From contig OU744731.1 of NCBI GenBank assembly GCA_916613615.1, positions 57,418,289 through 57,482,288 on the forward strand: DNA of 64,000 nucleotides, written 5' to 3'. The notes beneath the pieces were generated by a model. The model was not told the DNA's origin. It was given only the letters and a program-made list of their open reading frames with translations, and made no database searches. The stretch is from Steromphala cineraria (Eukaryota > Mollusca > Gastropoda > Trochida > Trochidae). Made by a program: the position numbers and the translations under genes. Of this stretch, positions 48,398 to 61,300 are shown one piece after another; position 1 is the stretch's first letter; every line of letters starts with the position of its first letter.

Positions 48398-48640
48398 CAA
48401 TATGCAAATAACTCAGTCAACCGTATCTCCCGAACACGCCAGTGGTCGCTGCACTGTAAAAGGCTTTGAGTATTTCGGAATGCAAACCAATCAGCTCAAT
48501 TAGAAGTTGAGTGAGAATACACATTCGGATTCTCGCGTGAAAGGAAGATTGGAAATACTATGTTATGTAATTGAGCTGATGACAGTGGTATGTTTATTAC
48601 AGACCGTCGATTGCTGCGCAATGATAACGAGTGGAATGCA
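48398..48640. repeat. Dispersed duplicate (partner at 43650-43905)
   Basis: It carries AACCGTATCTCCCGAACACG, ACACATTCGGATTCT and TATGTAATT in the same order and orientation as 43650-43905. See that entry. Confidence 0.55.
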
Positions 48641-51074
48641 ATTCTATAAATGAATGAATATATTTAGTCTAAAAGTTAGACATTGAAATGAAACGGCTTA
48701 TAAATCTATGATAAGTTAAATAACATAAAAAGAAGACGAACTTTTCTTCACTTTCATTGAGCATTTGAGTCTCCTTGTTTAGTTTTTTACCTTATTTTAG
48801 GCCCTGGCTGGCAGACTAGAATATAGTATTTGTCTTACATATTGATAATTGATAATCATTACTTAATACACATAATCGAGAAAAACTACATTTCATTGTG
48901 ATCTGAAATTATCACGATTATTTTAGGTTTTTATTTATCTTAACTTTTGTCTTCTATATCATAAATGGTTAATATAAAAAATATCTAATACGGTTTATAT
49001 AAAAACATTGAAATATCTGCAATAAATAACATTGGGGAATCTCGGTTATATCTCGTGTATCTGTACTAAGTGCATATTGTCGTATCTTCTACGATAGCGC
49101 CTCAAAAGAATGGAAAATTAAATTGATGAATCAAAATGGAAAGATAGGAAGACGAATAAACCAACATGCAATCCATAAAAACGGCTTAAAATAGATTGAG
49201 TATTCACTGGGTATACAGATGTTAATCTTAATCCAACCGTTTGGTCTAAATGACACTAAAAGGTATTGAAAATATGCATATACAAATGAAATTATGCAAC
49301 ACACCGGAAACAAATACCCAAGTGTTTTACAGGCAGTTCCAGAAGCTGAAAATCCATTTTATAGTAATGAAAGGGTATCTTTATTAATCACTGATCGTTC
49401 CGTATTAGTTTAACTCACTATAAGATTTTCGGTGAATGTATATTTCTTAAAAGTATTTGATATTCCATATAAACCTTTATCCTTAAACAACATTATTTTA
49501 TTTATTGCATAACTGCTTTGTTGGAGTATTTATGTATAGATATGAGACGAGAATGAATAGATTTTATTTCTGTCTTTCTGACTATCTGTCGGTTTGTTTG
49601 TCTATGCACTCAAAGCCTTTTGATCCATTGGTCAATAAATGCAGAATAATCTTGGAGGTCCATATATTCTATTATGATTCTTATACGTCTGAAGATCTTT
49701 CTTGTATTTGTCACATTATTTAAATTCACGTGAGCCAAACATTATAAATTGCGTTTTTTGATCGCGGACTATCGACTGTTGCTGAAAAGAATGATCTGGA
49801 TGTAAATCGGTTTTGCACGGTGATGAAGGTTGAAGGAATAAAGTAGCGATAATGATCGAAAACCGGACAATGACAATCGGCATCACTGTGAAATAAACTT
49901 CGATTTATGCGTACATGTGAAGCAGAAGATTTATGATTACATGAAACAACAGATTGTTATAAATGTTCGTAATCGACGGTCAGTAAACCACAAATAGAAT
50001 TATAATGGTCATCAAATTATGCTTTTGATATGTGACGTTTGTTTAAAGAAATATTGGACGATCGTGGACGACATTCTACTGATTTAGGTTCATTAGTGAT
50101 TGGATTGAGTTATATCTTTTTATAGTCTTAAGCCTCTGCAGAGGTGAAGATCTCCCGAATAACATCTTGAAATAGAGTTTCAGCGTGCTCCATGAATGGC
50201 TTAGACTTTTGTGAGACAATTGCTTTGTTGAATGTTGTTAACTTAGAAATCGACTTTACTGACGCAATACAATATTGCGGGGATGTACATCTCTCACAAC
50301 AATTACCTATACATAATTTATTGAATTCGATTCATAACTATATCATGAAATCCGATCAATTTGAAAGTTCATAAGCATATTCATTTTATAATGACTGCCA
50401 AATAAACAAATGGTATACATGCACTACCACGATATATTCGAAAATTAATTACGATTTGTCATACGTCACTCACTTTAATTTGTTTGTAATATACACATGT
50501 TATTATTATGTTACATATATTAATTATATTGGAGCGGTCTTTGAATAAGCTCTTTTGAGCTTGTTGGTCAATCCCTTTATGTACTATTTCATGAATAAAT
50601 ATGTTTAAAGCATAACGCATCGTCTTTTAATTTACTTAGTACAACTACTTTTAGTTTATCTGACAGGCATTTTATGAGATTTGTTTGTCACTTGCCCGCT
50701 GCTAAAGGATCCATGCTTTTGATTTTACAGACAATCTTAATCATAATCAATATTAATTGATATTTATCAAGGTTATATTACTTACTAACTTTCTTAATGT
50801 TCATTAATTACAAAATGCTATAACTAAAAGAAACAGCATGTCTCGAAGCATCATGCTGACGAGACATCTAATTAGCGCCGATCAGTGAGGGGCCATAAAG
50901 CAGTGTGTGCTATATTTAGATAACCATCTACAGTGAGGAGAGGCGCGTTAAAACGAGGAAGATCTATTATTAAATAGCATCTATCTCCCTTTCTATTAAT
51001 TGTATCATGTTGAAAATTTCACAGTAGGGAAAGTAAAGACAGGGATTTCAAAAAAAGTAAAAATATTTGATTAT
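48641..51074. other. AT-rich non-coding stretch
   Basis: No gene could be supported. A possible retroposon tail is listed at 50540-50607. Confidence 0.35.
50540..50607 (+). mobile_element. Possible SINE/LINE 3' tail
   Basis: TGAATAAGCTCTTTTGAGCT forms a small hairpin (AAGCTC/GAGCTT) and leads to TGTTGGTCAATCCC and ATGAATAAATATG, a layout like retroposon tails. No target duplication was found. Confidence 0.3.
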
Positions 51075-51269
51075 TACAAAAAATGTAAAAACTCGAAATT
51101 TCTAGAAATTTCTAGAAACGCACTAGAACCACACTAGAAATTTTCTAGATACGTTCTAGAAAATTTCTAGTGCGTATCTAGAAAATTTCTAGTGCGTATC
51201 TAGAAAGTTTCTAGATACGCACTAGAAAGTTTCTAGATACGGGGGATGTTTATTTATTGCTTAACTGTA
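51075..51269 (-). repeat. Array of TTCTAGAA palindromes (heat-shock-element-like), copy 2, inverted
   Basis: Reading the minus strand gives the same element as 38443-38656: TACAGTTAAGCA, CCCCC, a run of CTAGAAA/TTTCTAG units with ACGTATCTAG and GTGCGTATCTAG spacers, then ATTTCGAGTTTTTACATTTT. At least three exact TTCTAGAA octamers remain and others are one base off. It therefore has more substitutions than copy 1. The two copies lie 12.6 kb apart in opposite orientation. Confidence 0.8.
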
Positions 51270-51348
51270 TATAAGGGGGTGCAAAAAATTTTTTTACTTT
51301 CCATGTCCGTTTTTTCCTTGAGAATATATATCATTTCAGTAAATATTC

Positions 51349-51434
51349 TATGGATAACAACTTCTTTATGCTGAGTATATGACGTTTCGAAACAGATTAT
51401 TTTATCTTTTGGTCTTTGACAAAGATACAAGTAT
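51349..51434 (-). mobile_element. Penelope-like element terminus
   Basis: On the minus strand: CTTTGTCAAAGACC, AATCTGTTTCGAAACGTCAT, ATACTCAGC, ATAAAGAAGTTGTTATCCAT. GAAACGTC and AAAGAAGTTGTTATCC match the ends at 28883-28920 and 63076-63115. The expected CTGATGA is degraded to TTGTCAA, so a hammerhead core is not intact here. Confidence 0.55.
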
Positions 51435-52333
51435 TCTTTCGAAACATCGATTGATAAGAAATTAATAATATTTTGATCAACTATTAAAGAATATCTATAG
51501 ATCAAAATGAAACTTTCAAAATTGTCCTCAAAATACTATTATTTTGATCGTGAGATTGAACTATGTAAGTACGTTTTAAAAAATTACTTGGTGATGTAAT
51601 TCGGATTAAACAGAACGCAGTCTTGTTTTGAGTGATTTTATTGTGAAGGGTGATATCCTCAGTAGAGTAAAGTTTGAATAAACATGTGATAAAAAATATT
51701 GATCGAAACATGCAGACATTCATATGTATAAAAACAAATCTACAAATAGTTTCCTTTTGAACTGCAATCATTTGAAAAGGTTCAAATTATACAAAAATAG
51801 CATTTATGTAAACAGAAACGTTTAAGTTTATACGAAGCAAAACGTGTATACATGTTTGTCTCGCTTATTTTTATCAAAAAGAAGACTTAACTGAACCAAA
51901 CATATTATTCTATCAATATATTATCATATTCAGTGGGGAAATGACTTTTCTACATTTACTCTACAAATGATATATTTTGGTAAAATACTGCTTGAATACT
52001 CGAACTCGAATATAACATGATATTTGCACTGAGTTTAAAAGAAGTTAAACACATTATTGGTAAGCAGCTGTAGGCAATTGATATTTTTCTAGGATAAAAA
52101 GGGATTTCCTCAATGCATTTGGGAAAATGTGTGTAGGAGTTTTTTAAAAATGATTAAGGCTGATATTGTATTGTTATCTTCAATTTACAATTCATGATCA
52201 ATAATAAACATGCATACCTTTTATAGGGGGACCTGAGCAGATATCCATACTCATAGCTTTATAAATGTTATTCAAAAGTATCAAGATTAATGAATCAAAT
52301 GTGTCTGACAATCTAACACTAGCACAAGATGGG
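51435..52333. other. AT-rich non-coding stretch
   Basis: Nothing recognisable was seen here. Confidence 0.35.
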
Positions 52334-52672
52334 GCTTGTGTTGCCAACCAACTCTGCATAAGCTTAAATACTTTACTGAAGACAGAAGGGGAGGCTGCCT
52401 GGATGGATTAGAGTGTATTTCAACACACTGCTCTCATCACTCAAATGTAATTAATTACTTAGAAATGTCAGTCATCACAGTAGTAATGGAAAATTAGGCA
52501 CACACAGGATATTTCGGTACAGCCTTTTCGTGATATAATAATGCTAGTAATTCGCAGCAAGATACGAAGTACTAAAAGGCGACAGACCCAAAGTACATGT
52601 AGATGAAAACAATTTCATTCTTCTGTAAACAGAAAACTGTTGCAGGGCAAATTTGATTGATTGGCATCAGAT
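52334..52672. repeat. Dispersed duplicate (partner at 63692-64000)
   Basis: It begins TGTTGCCAACCAA and shares ordered blocks with the end of the window: AxACTTTACTxAAG, GGGAGGCTGC (one base off here), TCATxxxTxAA, CACACACAG, CCCAAAG, and GCAxGGCAAATTTGATxxA then TGGCAT at the end. The partner runs to or beyond the last base of the window. Confidence 0.55.
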
Positions 52673-52837
52673 TGGGTATGTTCATTATTGACAGTTGGCA
52701 TGTTTCAACAGAGTATAGAAAGTTGATATTGTAAAATAGGAAATAGGTGCAAGTTATGATAGCTGAATGAAAATTTACCATTTGAGGTTGTCCTTTCTCC
52801 AAACTCTCAAGCTGAAAGTGCAAACATCAGGTGTATC

Positions 52838-53092
52838 TTAAAGGGGCAGTAGCACGTTTTAGTGGGAATATAAGGTGATGTCAGAAAAATGAAAATTAAT
52901 GGTTCCATTTCAAAGACAAATGAAGCAGTAATAATTCAAATATATAACGTTTAAGTTTAGCCATGCGATTCTTTTTTCGTTTTTCGTGACATTTTTGACA
53001 GTTTCAAAATAATACATTTAACATTAACTTACTATTATTAATGAAGTATTTAAAATGTAAAATTATCAAAAAACGTGCTACTGCCCCTTTAA
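52838..53092 (+). mobile_element. TTAA-ended MITE, copy C (255 bp, internal deletion)
   Basis: It has exact family ends (TTAAAGGGGCAGTAGCACGT and its inverse). The interior matches copy A in the same orientation (AAGGTGATGTCAG, GTTTAGCCATGCGATTC) but lacks about 100 bp after the GATTCTTTTTTC segment. Confidence 0.85.
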
Positions 53093-53777
53093 GTTCTATG
53101 CTTCTTTGCGTGAAAACCAGTTTTATATCATTGTCTCTCACTACGGTCCACCAGAGTCTGTAGAGTTACTACATGCCGCGTTTCTGTAATGACTGATTAA
53201 ACATTTATCAACGAAAGTGATGGAAATATCAGTGTAACAGAATCATAAGCAGACTCCATTGTACAGGCTGACCAAGAATGTATTAACCTCAGATCAGATA
53301 TTTGGAGCAAATGTAGGAAGTTGTGCCTGTCCGAATGTCATTCATAATAGATAATCATTCCAATATATACTACTCAAAAGAAGTTAATCGTTTAATTTTT
53401 TATTTATCGAAAATATATGAATACAAACTTGTAAGCAGAAATCTTTCTTTAAATGGATTAACTAAATCTTGAGGACAAAAACTTTGTACAAAGCCTATGT
53501 CATATTCAGGAGCAACGGGAATGAAAGTTTCAAGAAAAAGCCTCATCATATCCTTAAAACATCCTTGAGACTTTTTACATCGGCCACACGAATTGTGACC
53601 AGACCTTTATAAGTTGATAATGTCTCTCAATGTGGCATGTGCATTTTCAATGCAAAATTTGAGCACCAAAAAACACAACAATTATAATTGTGATACTGAT
53701 TTCAACTTAATTTCGTCAATGTCAGGAGAAGGTAAAACAATATAGTTTAAAGAAGATACATGTAAGACATGATGCCT
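53093..53777. other. AT-rich non-coding stretch
   Basis: No supported feature lies between MITE copies C and D. Confidence 0.35.
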
Positions 53778-54141
53778 TTAAAGGGGCAGTAGCACGTTTT
53801 TTGATAAATTTATATTTCAAAATTTTCACTGATATTTGTAAGTGAATGCTTAATGTATTATTTTGACAGTGTAAAAAATCTAATTACACAAGCCAATCAT
53901 CCATAGTCAGAGGACAAAGCATGAAGATTCACATAAAATCCATTGGCGACCATTTTGTGTGAACACCTTTAATTCATTGTGTGTAAGGAAAAGGAATCGC
54001 ATTGCTAAACTTTACATTATATATTTGAATTATTACTGCTCCATTTAGTTTAAATACATTGTCTTTCAATTGGAACCATTCATTTTCATTTTCCTGACAT
54101 CATCTTATATTCCCCCGAAAAACGTGCTACTGCCCCTTTAA
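53778..54141 (-). mobile_element. TTAA-ended MITE, copy D (364 bp)
   Basis: The ends are exact inverted copies, and the interior matches copy B in the same orientation (AAGCCAATCATCCATAGTCA, then GGAATCGCAT...AACTTTACAT). It lies less than 700 bp from copy C in opposite orientation and 36 bp from the left end of the 4.1-kb element. Confidence 0.85.
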
Positions 54142-55826
54142 GCCATTGGCGATTGTCATCGGTCTAAGAAAAGTGCATTAAGGACATACCCTACCCAGAA
54201 ATAAAAATATTTAGATTTTTCTGAAAATAAGCATGTTTGTTCAACTGAATGTGCTGATTTCAAAAATCAAATAAAAAAAGGGGGTCACCGTGCTCGTTTT
54301 TGAGTAAAATCGATTTAAAAAATGACATTTTTGTGAAAAAAGCCAAAAAATATCAAATTTTGTATTTGACCACAATTTTTGTGTAAGCATGAAATATCAA
54401 AAAATATTAATGCTTAAAGTAAGAAATGAAACAGTTGTACATGTTAAAAACAAAAATGTTTTATAAAAAAATCATTTTAATAAATTTTTCAGGTTTTTTG
54501 TCACACGAAATCATATTTTTCACCCCAAAAAATGAACAGATTTTCTTAATAAATAACTTTTCAAAATTTAGAATTTTTTTAAATTCTCAATATATGAACT
54601 TGACAATATAAGAAACTGAAATTTGAAGAAAAAAATGGGGGTCACCGTCGAAAAAACGCGAACTTTTTCCTGTTGAAAATGAATATAGGGAGTGAAAAAA
54701 TTGCCTACTGCAGCCGGAGCGAGTCTAGAATGCCGTCGGCTTTCCTTTACAAGCAACAGTTTGTTGACGGCTTGTGCAATATCGTTCAAAATTATATATT
54801 TTAATCTAAAAGACACACAAGTTAACCTCTTAATCTCTTAATCCACAAATTTATAAAAAAGACTAAAAAGAACAACAAAGTATCCGGGGTATCATGCGAC
54901 ATTTGAAGTCAATGAGCAACGAATCAAGTGTGCACATTCGCATCATGCATTGCATTAAACATCACCCACTGCAATGAGCATGCATGCCTTTCCGTGTTCT
55001 TCACAAATCTATGAATTACCCGTTATATTCAAGTAATTTTCACTATCCAAATCTACCAAAGAAGCATTATTTCATGAGCACTGCAGACAAATCTGCATAC
55101 GGACGATCGACGACACATGTAAACTTCCGCTTAGACTGTATTTCGTCCTTGACTACATTTTCGTTACTCTCATGTTTAGATCAACTTTGCAAAAATTACG
55201 GTGGATGTCAGTTTCATTCGCTAATAAAATGTTATTATCTTCTGAAAACTTGTGTTTGGAAACTTGGAATAAAAACATATCTTTGTCTTGATAAGATTGG
55301 ATCCCGCAGCAAGTCTAGTTGACATCAAACGTAGGTGGTCAACCACATCGTGGTTCAATCAGGTCACACACAAAATTCTACCTTCGAATCGACTATCGTT
55401 CAAAGAGTTTTTATGAGGCAAATATTCATAATAATGGACTACATATATGTGATAATTTAATCTACAGGTTGCAAACTTTGACATATTGTAAACTTTATAT
55501 AATATATTATTTAATCAATGGATATATGTTTCTATATTTTTCTTAGCTTACCGGTAGGTCTCCAGTTCCCAACAAAATAAATCAGAGAAGTCTATTTCAA
55601 TTATATATTTTATTTCAGCAAAAACTTTTAATATTTATGTAGCCTTGTATAATTGAACTCAGTGCCATATGCCATAATACATATCTATTCCTGAATATCA
55701 GCAATAACATACCTTTAATTTTTTCACATGTATCCTTGTCATTAACTTAATTCACATTTTTCCTTTAAATTTCTAAAATAAGACTACTTATAGGTCTTAG
55801 CCAGGTAGCCATGATAGGGATTCAAT

Positions 55827-55973
55827 TCAAATTAACTGCTGGCACTGTGGCACAAAATTATAAAAGATCATGGACCATGTTGCAGATGGAAAGTCTGTTA
55901 GATTATGTGTTTCAAGTTCCAGGAAAGTGCACAATGGGCAGGAACAATCACACCACTGCTGCTGCATCATAAT
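55827..55973 (-). CDS. Candidate terminal exon in the 4.1-kb element
   Basis: The minus strand has a good acceptor (TATGTTTTTATTATTGCAG) followed by 48 open codons and TGA. The reading starts IMMQQQWCDCSCPLCTFLEL and ends FVPQCQQLI. The CxC-x-C-x2-C cluster is unusual for random AT-rich DNA and might bind metal. No family is recognised, and the link to upstream segments is unproven. Confidence 0.25.
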   Translation of the reverse strand: MMMQQQWCDCSCPLCTFLELETHNLTDFPSATWSMIFYNFVPQCQQLI

Positions 55974-57831
55974 CTGCAATAATAAAAACATAGGATAAAA
56001 ACATATCAATCACACCTTTTTTTATTCTTTTTTTTAAATATTTTTAACACAATATATTAATTTGATACACTTATGACAGTATGTAATAAGAAGAGATACT
56101 GCAGTTACAAATATGATTTTGAAACATTTGCTTTTCCAAAATATAGGTAAAAGGAAATAGAAACAGAAAACATGTTCTGAATCATAAAGCAATGCCACTT
56201 TCAATCAAAGAGAAACATCTTTTCATGTGATTTGTAAATTCAGAACTTATATTCCTTGGGAGAAACTGAAAATGTCTTAACCTATTTATAACTATATCTG
56301 TAATCCTAAAAACTTAGATATAAACATTTGATCAGATCTAATTACATTTTGTTTCTTTCACACTGTTGGTTAATTTGGTGTACTAGGTTGTTTTTTTAAA
56401 TGGGTAATTGATAGACATATTGTAATGATGATAATGTTCATTGATATTAATTATACATACAATAAAATATAATGATAATTTTGGTAATATTGAAAATAAA
56501 TCAACTTTTATCTCAGTTCTCCAGTGGGGGATAATGTGTTTAATAATTATCTCAGTTCTCCAGTGGGGTATAATGTGTTTAATAATTAACTGCATAAAAT
56601 TATTCTATCATTTTCTTGTCACCCTTCCAACATAATTTGATTGCATTTCAATCTCTGAAGTTAATAATGACTTTAAATCATGAAATTGAAACATACTGAA
56701 AAAATATGAAATCAGAAAAAAATCAAAATGATAAATAGAAGATAATCACAACACACCATGCACATCAATTTTATAATTTATTTCTATAAACTGTAATATG
56801 AGAAATTTTGCTATCCCAAATCTGAAAATAAGACAGTTGAATTGGCATTAATCTGACATTGGCATCAATCTTAACTTTGGAGAAAAAAAAGGAGACTGAG
56901 TGTTCTTTATTTTCAACCTAAAATTGAGCTCTCAAGTCTTCTTATAGACTTGCATAAGCTTTTATGCTCAATCCTTTATGTTATTTTCAAGTAGGGTCTA
57001 GCTGACAGACAAAATTGGCATCTCACCTGCTTAGACATGAAGTCTTTGTCTTTCCACAGAGGTAATACCCTTCTGAATCGAAAAAATCACTTGTTGAGTT
57101 GTACAATAGCTCTCAACATCTCCAAAATATATGTTCAGGAATCAGGATATAATTCACCTAAACATCATTTCCTCTGACTGCAAATCTGAAAAAAATCCAA
57201 ACAAAAAACATAAGTTTTACTGAAGAATATTTAATATTAACCATCAATTTCAACTTCATGTTTTCAGATTTGTTTTGTTTTGTTGAAAAATTAAAACAAT
57301 TGAGTAAATTTATTTTGAGTGAGTCAGATTAAAATATTTTCTTTTAAATTCTTTAGAAATTATTGTTGAACATAGTATACACAACTTGCTGCAGGCTTCA
57401 CTAGTAGTTTAACACTGAGACTATAGTTTTTTTTTAAATGCTTTAAAATTCTTGAAAATCAAGTCTAGATCTTAGCTGAAATCTCAATATATACCCTAGC
57501 TGAGGCTGAGGCTCTATAGCTTTCTCACATTTGTTTAAATTATAAAAATAAACGTAAATGAGTAATAAGTTTGAATTATTTTTATATTCATGGCTGAATG
57601 TTAGTCTATTTTCACCTCAAGTATAGGCCTATAATTTGAAAGTTGCCTACCTGAAAAGTGCTGTGCTGCCATTATCGCTGCCACATAAGAAGTGTTGACT
57701 GTTGATCGAGGTAATTCCGGGCTGCACAGTCACAGGGGCGGATTTCCCTAGTTCAAGTTGTTATGATTACCGCACCGCAGTAAGAAAAACAACATGGTCA
57801 GCTGACTGTCGTCGTCGCGCTGCCTTTGCAT

Positions 57832-58149
57832 TCACGATGGTTGGCAAAATATTTCGTTGCATATTTTTGATTTTTCAATGAAACGAAGAAAATTTCGCTT
57901 TGATTTTTCAATGAAACGAAGAAAACTTCGCTGAAGTCTTTCATCCTTTTCAGATTTTCTTCTTTTTTGCTTCGACTTTGGCAACTTTAAGCGACAGATT
58001 TCGCATTTTACCGGCTGCTTGACTGATTGACACCGATCAGCTGATGACAGCATGGCTTGTTTTTCAACGCTACCGTACATCGGTTTCTTGTCGTTAATGT
58101 GAAGTAATCTTTTTATTTCAGACTTAAATAAACAAAGTAAACCTTTCAA
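57832..58149 (-). CDS. Candidate small basic protein in the 4.1-kb element
   Basis: A 105-codon frame starts about 160 bp inside the right TIR. It has a CEICRLKLPKSKQKRRKSEK segment (Cys pair, then a lysine/arginine-rich stretch suited to nuclear localisation) followed by an 11-residue repeat, FLRFIEKSK twice, made by a 33-bp in-frame tandem duplication (about 57870-57935). Base composition is richer in G and C than the rest of the element. It could be an accessory or first-exon product of the transposon or a captured host exon. No family is recognised. Confidence 0.3.
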   Translation of the reverse strand: MKGLLCLFKSEIKRLLHINDKKPMYGSVEKQAMLSSADRCQSVKQPVKCEICRLKLPKSKQKRRKSEKDERLQRSFLRFIEKSKRNFLRFIEKSKICNEIFCQPS

Positions 58150-58310
58150 AATCTAAATTATCTTACAACTTACATAAATAATAGTTATCAGTATGCTTTT
58201 TATACGAGTTTGTAAATTTCAGCATTGTCGCAAATTTCTCATCGTATCGATGTGCGATGCGCACGGTTCTGCGCAGTAACAACGTTTTGATGCGTAGGGT
58301 ATGTCCTTAA

Positions 58311-61300
58311 GGTGAGAATATGTGACTTTTATAAAAACAGTCACATGTGATACACAAAGGACTCTCGTAATTCTCTATCTTCTCTTACTTACATGGCATG
58401 TTGCCTTTAATCCTGTTTAAAGAGGTGATTGACCTCGCCCATGATAAGTGCTTTCAGGTGAGCATGTGTGATCAACAAATGTGTTACTCAAGGACTTACT
58501 GCTTATTAAGATGGACATTGATTTATATAAAATTTAATGAAGAATTAAAATCTAAGAATCAATTTTAAGATATTCTAACTGACCTAATTATCCCTTAAAA
58601 CGTTGATTTAAAAAAATCTTAAAGATGTATTAACCCGGATTCAATAGCCATAGACAATCAAAGAGAATGATTAAATTCAATTTGAAATAGAAATCAATCG
58701 AAGAAAACTTTCCTAATGAAAGAAGATACCAAATCATAATCATTTTACAGAAAAGATATCTCTCTGGTGTACAAAGTTACAATATATAGGAGACATACCT
58801 AAAATCTTATTTCAAATTACATTTTCCAATAAGGAGGACTACTTATAACATAAATACTTTTCTGTGAATTGAAAATATCATATTCAACCTATATACAGAT
58901 ACATGTATTATCTAAGTGCAGAGATGTTACTTTACATACAAAAACACATAACTCTGCTTCCTATGATAAATCATTTCAAACAATGTGAATGCAAGTGAGT
59001 TTCTAATTTGTGTAGTTATATTAAAGTAGTGATTTCTTTACGAGCTAAGTTCATAGAATTGGATACTATTATACTCAATATTGCGATACACTGAGAAACC
59101 ACTTATCATTTAACATATTGATTGGGTTCAATCTGATGAACAAACCTTCACTATCTTAATTATGGTAAGGCAAACATTTCAGCAAAACTGTTATGAAGTT
59201 TCTTAGAAAATAATTGGTTAATGCACCTGACCAAAATTCATAAACCAACGACAAAGGTGTATTGTAAAGAAAATCGCATGCAGGAAGGTTTGAACAAATG
59301 TATTTATAAAAAAGAGGATTTTATGGCAAGGTGAGGTCGCATCTCCGTTCCAAAAGATATAGCACATGCCATGGTAAATTGACAATATAAATATATATAT
59401 ATATATATAACAAGTCATTGTGAATTTACAAAAGTTATAAAGTTATCTTTACAAACGCCAATTAGATAAAGAATGGTTATCTAACAAAATATATTATTCA
59501 TTCAAACATGGCAGGGTGAGGTCGATCTCCATAAATAGATCAGCTATGGTCAGGACGGCCGTCTGAAGGCATCATGGCCGATGGGTTAAGATATTACGAT
59601 GATTTCATTATGACCGATCATAAATAAATATGTTTTAATTTTTTAGTGTTGCATTTATCTTAAGTGTTTCCACTATTATTTACATACGCTTACAGACATC
59701 AAACTTTCCGTCAATATTGGTACCCAGATAAGCGTATCTGAATGCGTATGATCGTCACCAGTAAGTTGATTAAGTCAGGAGCTGTTAGATATCTATTATG
59801 CTAGTCTAGGATACCTTTACGACTGATTATTTACAAGGAATGAATCAAGGATTCATCACTGGAATTCTAATTTCTTGGGATTTGAGGGGTTTGATTCTTA
59901 AAGACCCAAAAAGACAATCACAGTCGTCAACTATGGCAACTTACTCAAACAGTTGAGAGCCGCTATCAAGTAAGGAGAAAGTCTGTTTAAACAATGAAGG
60001 AAGCTATATCTTTCAAAATATGATGTATGTTCTCAGAATAAGATAGAGATAGATTAGGTAGGGCGTTCACATATAAGTCTAATTTTTAAATGTTTTTTTA
60101 TGGTATGTTTAAGAAATAAACGTATAATGCTATGAAAAAAACATGCCTTCCAACAAGAGATAAAACAGAGATGAAATTTAAACATTTATACATGTAGGCC
60201 ACCCTTGAAAGCATTGCAACACTGATTGCATAAACAATACATTATTTTGCAATTTTTAAGACATTGATTGCATCAATATTACAGCATTTTGCAGTTCGTA
60301 ATGCGTTATTGTCATGCATATTCATATATCCAAATTCTGCAAAGGTCATGTGAAGTATTAGGACACTGTCGTTGGGCACAAAGGCAGTGTATCGATTGGG
60401 GCAATATTGAAATAGAACACTGCATAACTTTCAACAGTTTCCACTCACATGCCAATTCTTCGGTGTCACATGGGTCAAATACTCTATTGTTCAGTGCATG
60501 TAAATCATTGGTTGGTATAACAAGTAACAACGAGATAGAAAGACAGATGATACAATGGACACGATGTGGAGTAACAAATAGTTAAAACCTGAAACTATAT
60601 GTTCATGTGTAAAGTATACTTGCTTCTGCAAGATAAAAGCTTGTTAGAGGAGATAGTGTATTTTTAATACCTCTTCTGGTGCTACGGCTTCTTTGTTCTC
60701 TTGCTTAAAGGTTAGATCAACAGCATGGCAGCGTCTATGCAACAAATACATATTGAAAATATTGAAAAAAAGCACAGTTTTCGATAAATGCACAATTCTA
60801 ACAAATAAGCTGTATCATGCATATGCTGGACGGCTTGGCAGCTAAAAACAATACTATAGACATAATTCAAACATAAATATCAGAAGCATATCGTAGTAAC
60901 ACTTTAACAATTCAACCCGATTGTCAATATCATAGCCATCTTATGAAACAAATGTAAATAGGAAATGTGTCAAATCGTTTTTACTATTGATGATAAACAT
61001 ATTTCACTCTGAATACGCATACATATTTTTTCCTGACTGAAAGGTTTATAACTGAAAAGTTTTGACCATATTTCTCTTGACTTTAGTGATTCGATTCAAA
61101 GTTAAAATGTATTATAAAGTACGGAATAATAATTGATGTTTGCCAAATAGAAAACAACAACAGTAATGTTAGCTGTTGTCTTGCCTCTCTTGTTATTACG
61201 CTGTGCCTTGTCCCTTTTTTCTTCATTCTTACAAATCAACATTATTCCATTTTTTTATTTTGATAAATTATATTTTGAATGTTTATTTGTGATATGATAT

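Larger units (their letters stand above)
54178..58310 (-). mobile_element. 4.1-kb TTAA-ended DNA transposon with exon-like minus-strand frames
   Basis: TTAAGGACATACCCTAC at 54178-54194 is exactly inverted at 58294-58310, giving 17-bp TIRs with TTAA at both ends. GGGGGTCACCGT occurs near the left end at 54281 and again near 54638. No long transposase frame is present. The right part holds a basic 105-codon minus frame (57832-58149) and, further in, several AG...GT-bounded open segments on the same strand, so a short spliced gene is conceivable. The superfamily is uncertain: TTAA targets fit piggyBac or Kolobok, but no catalytic motif was seen. Confidence 0.65.

Noticed and set aside
54984..55322. 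112-codon plus-strand frame in the 4.1-kb element
   Set aside because: No motif and on the strand opposite to the other exon-like segments; left unannotated.
60268..60585. Overlapping frames of 105 (plus) and 72 (minus) codons
   Set aside because: Both strands are open over the same DNA, neither has a known motif or splice context, and they cannot be separated from chance.
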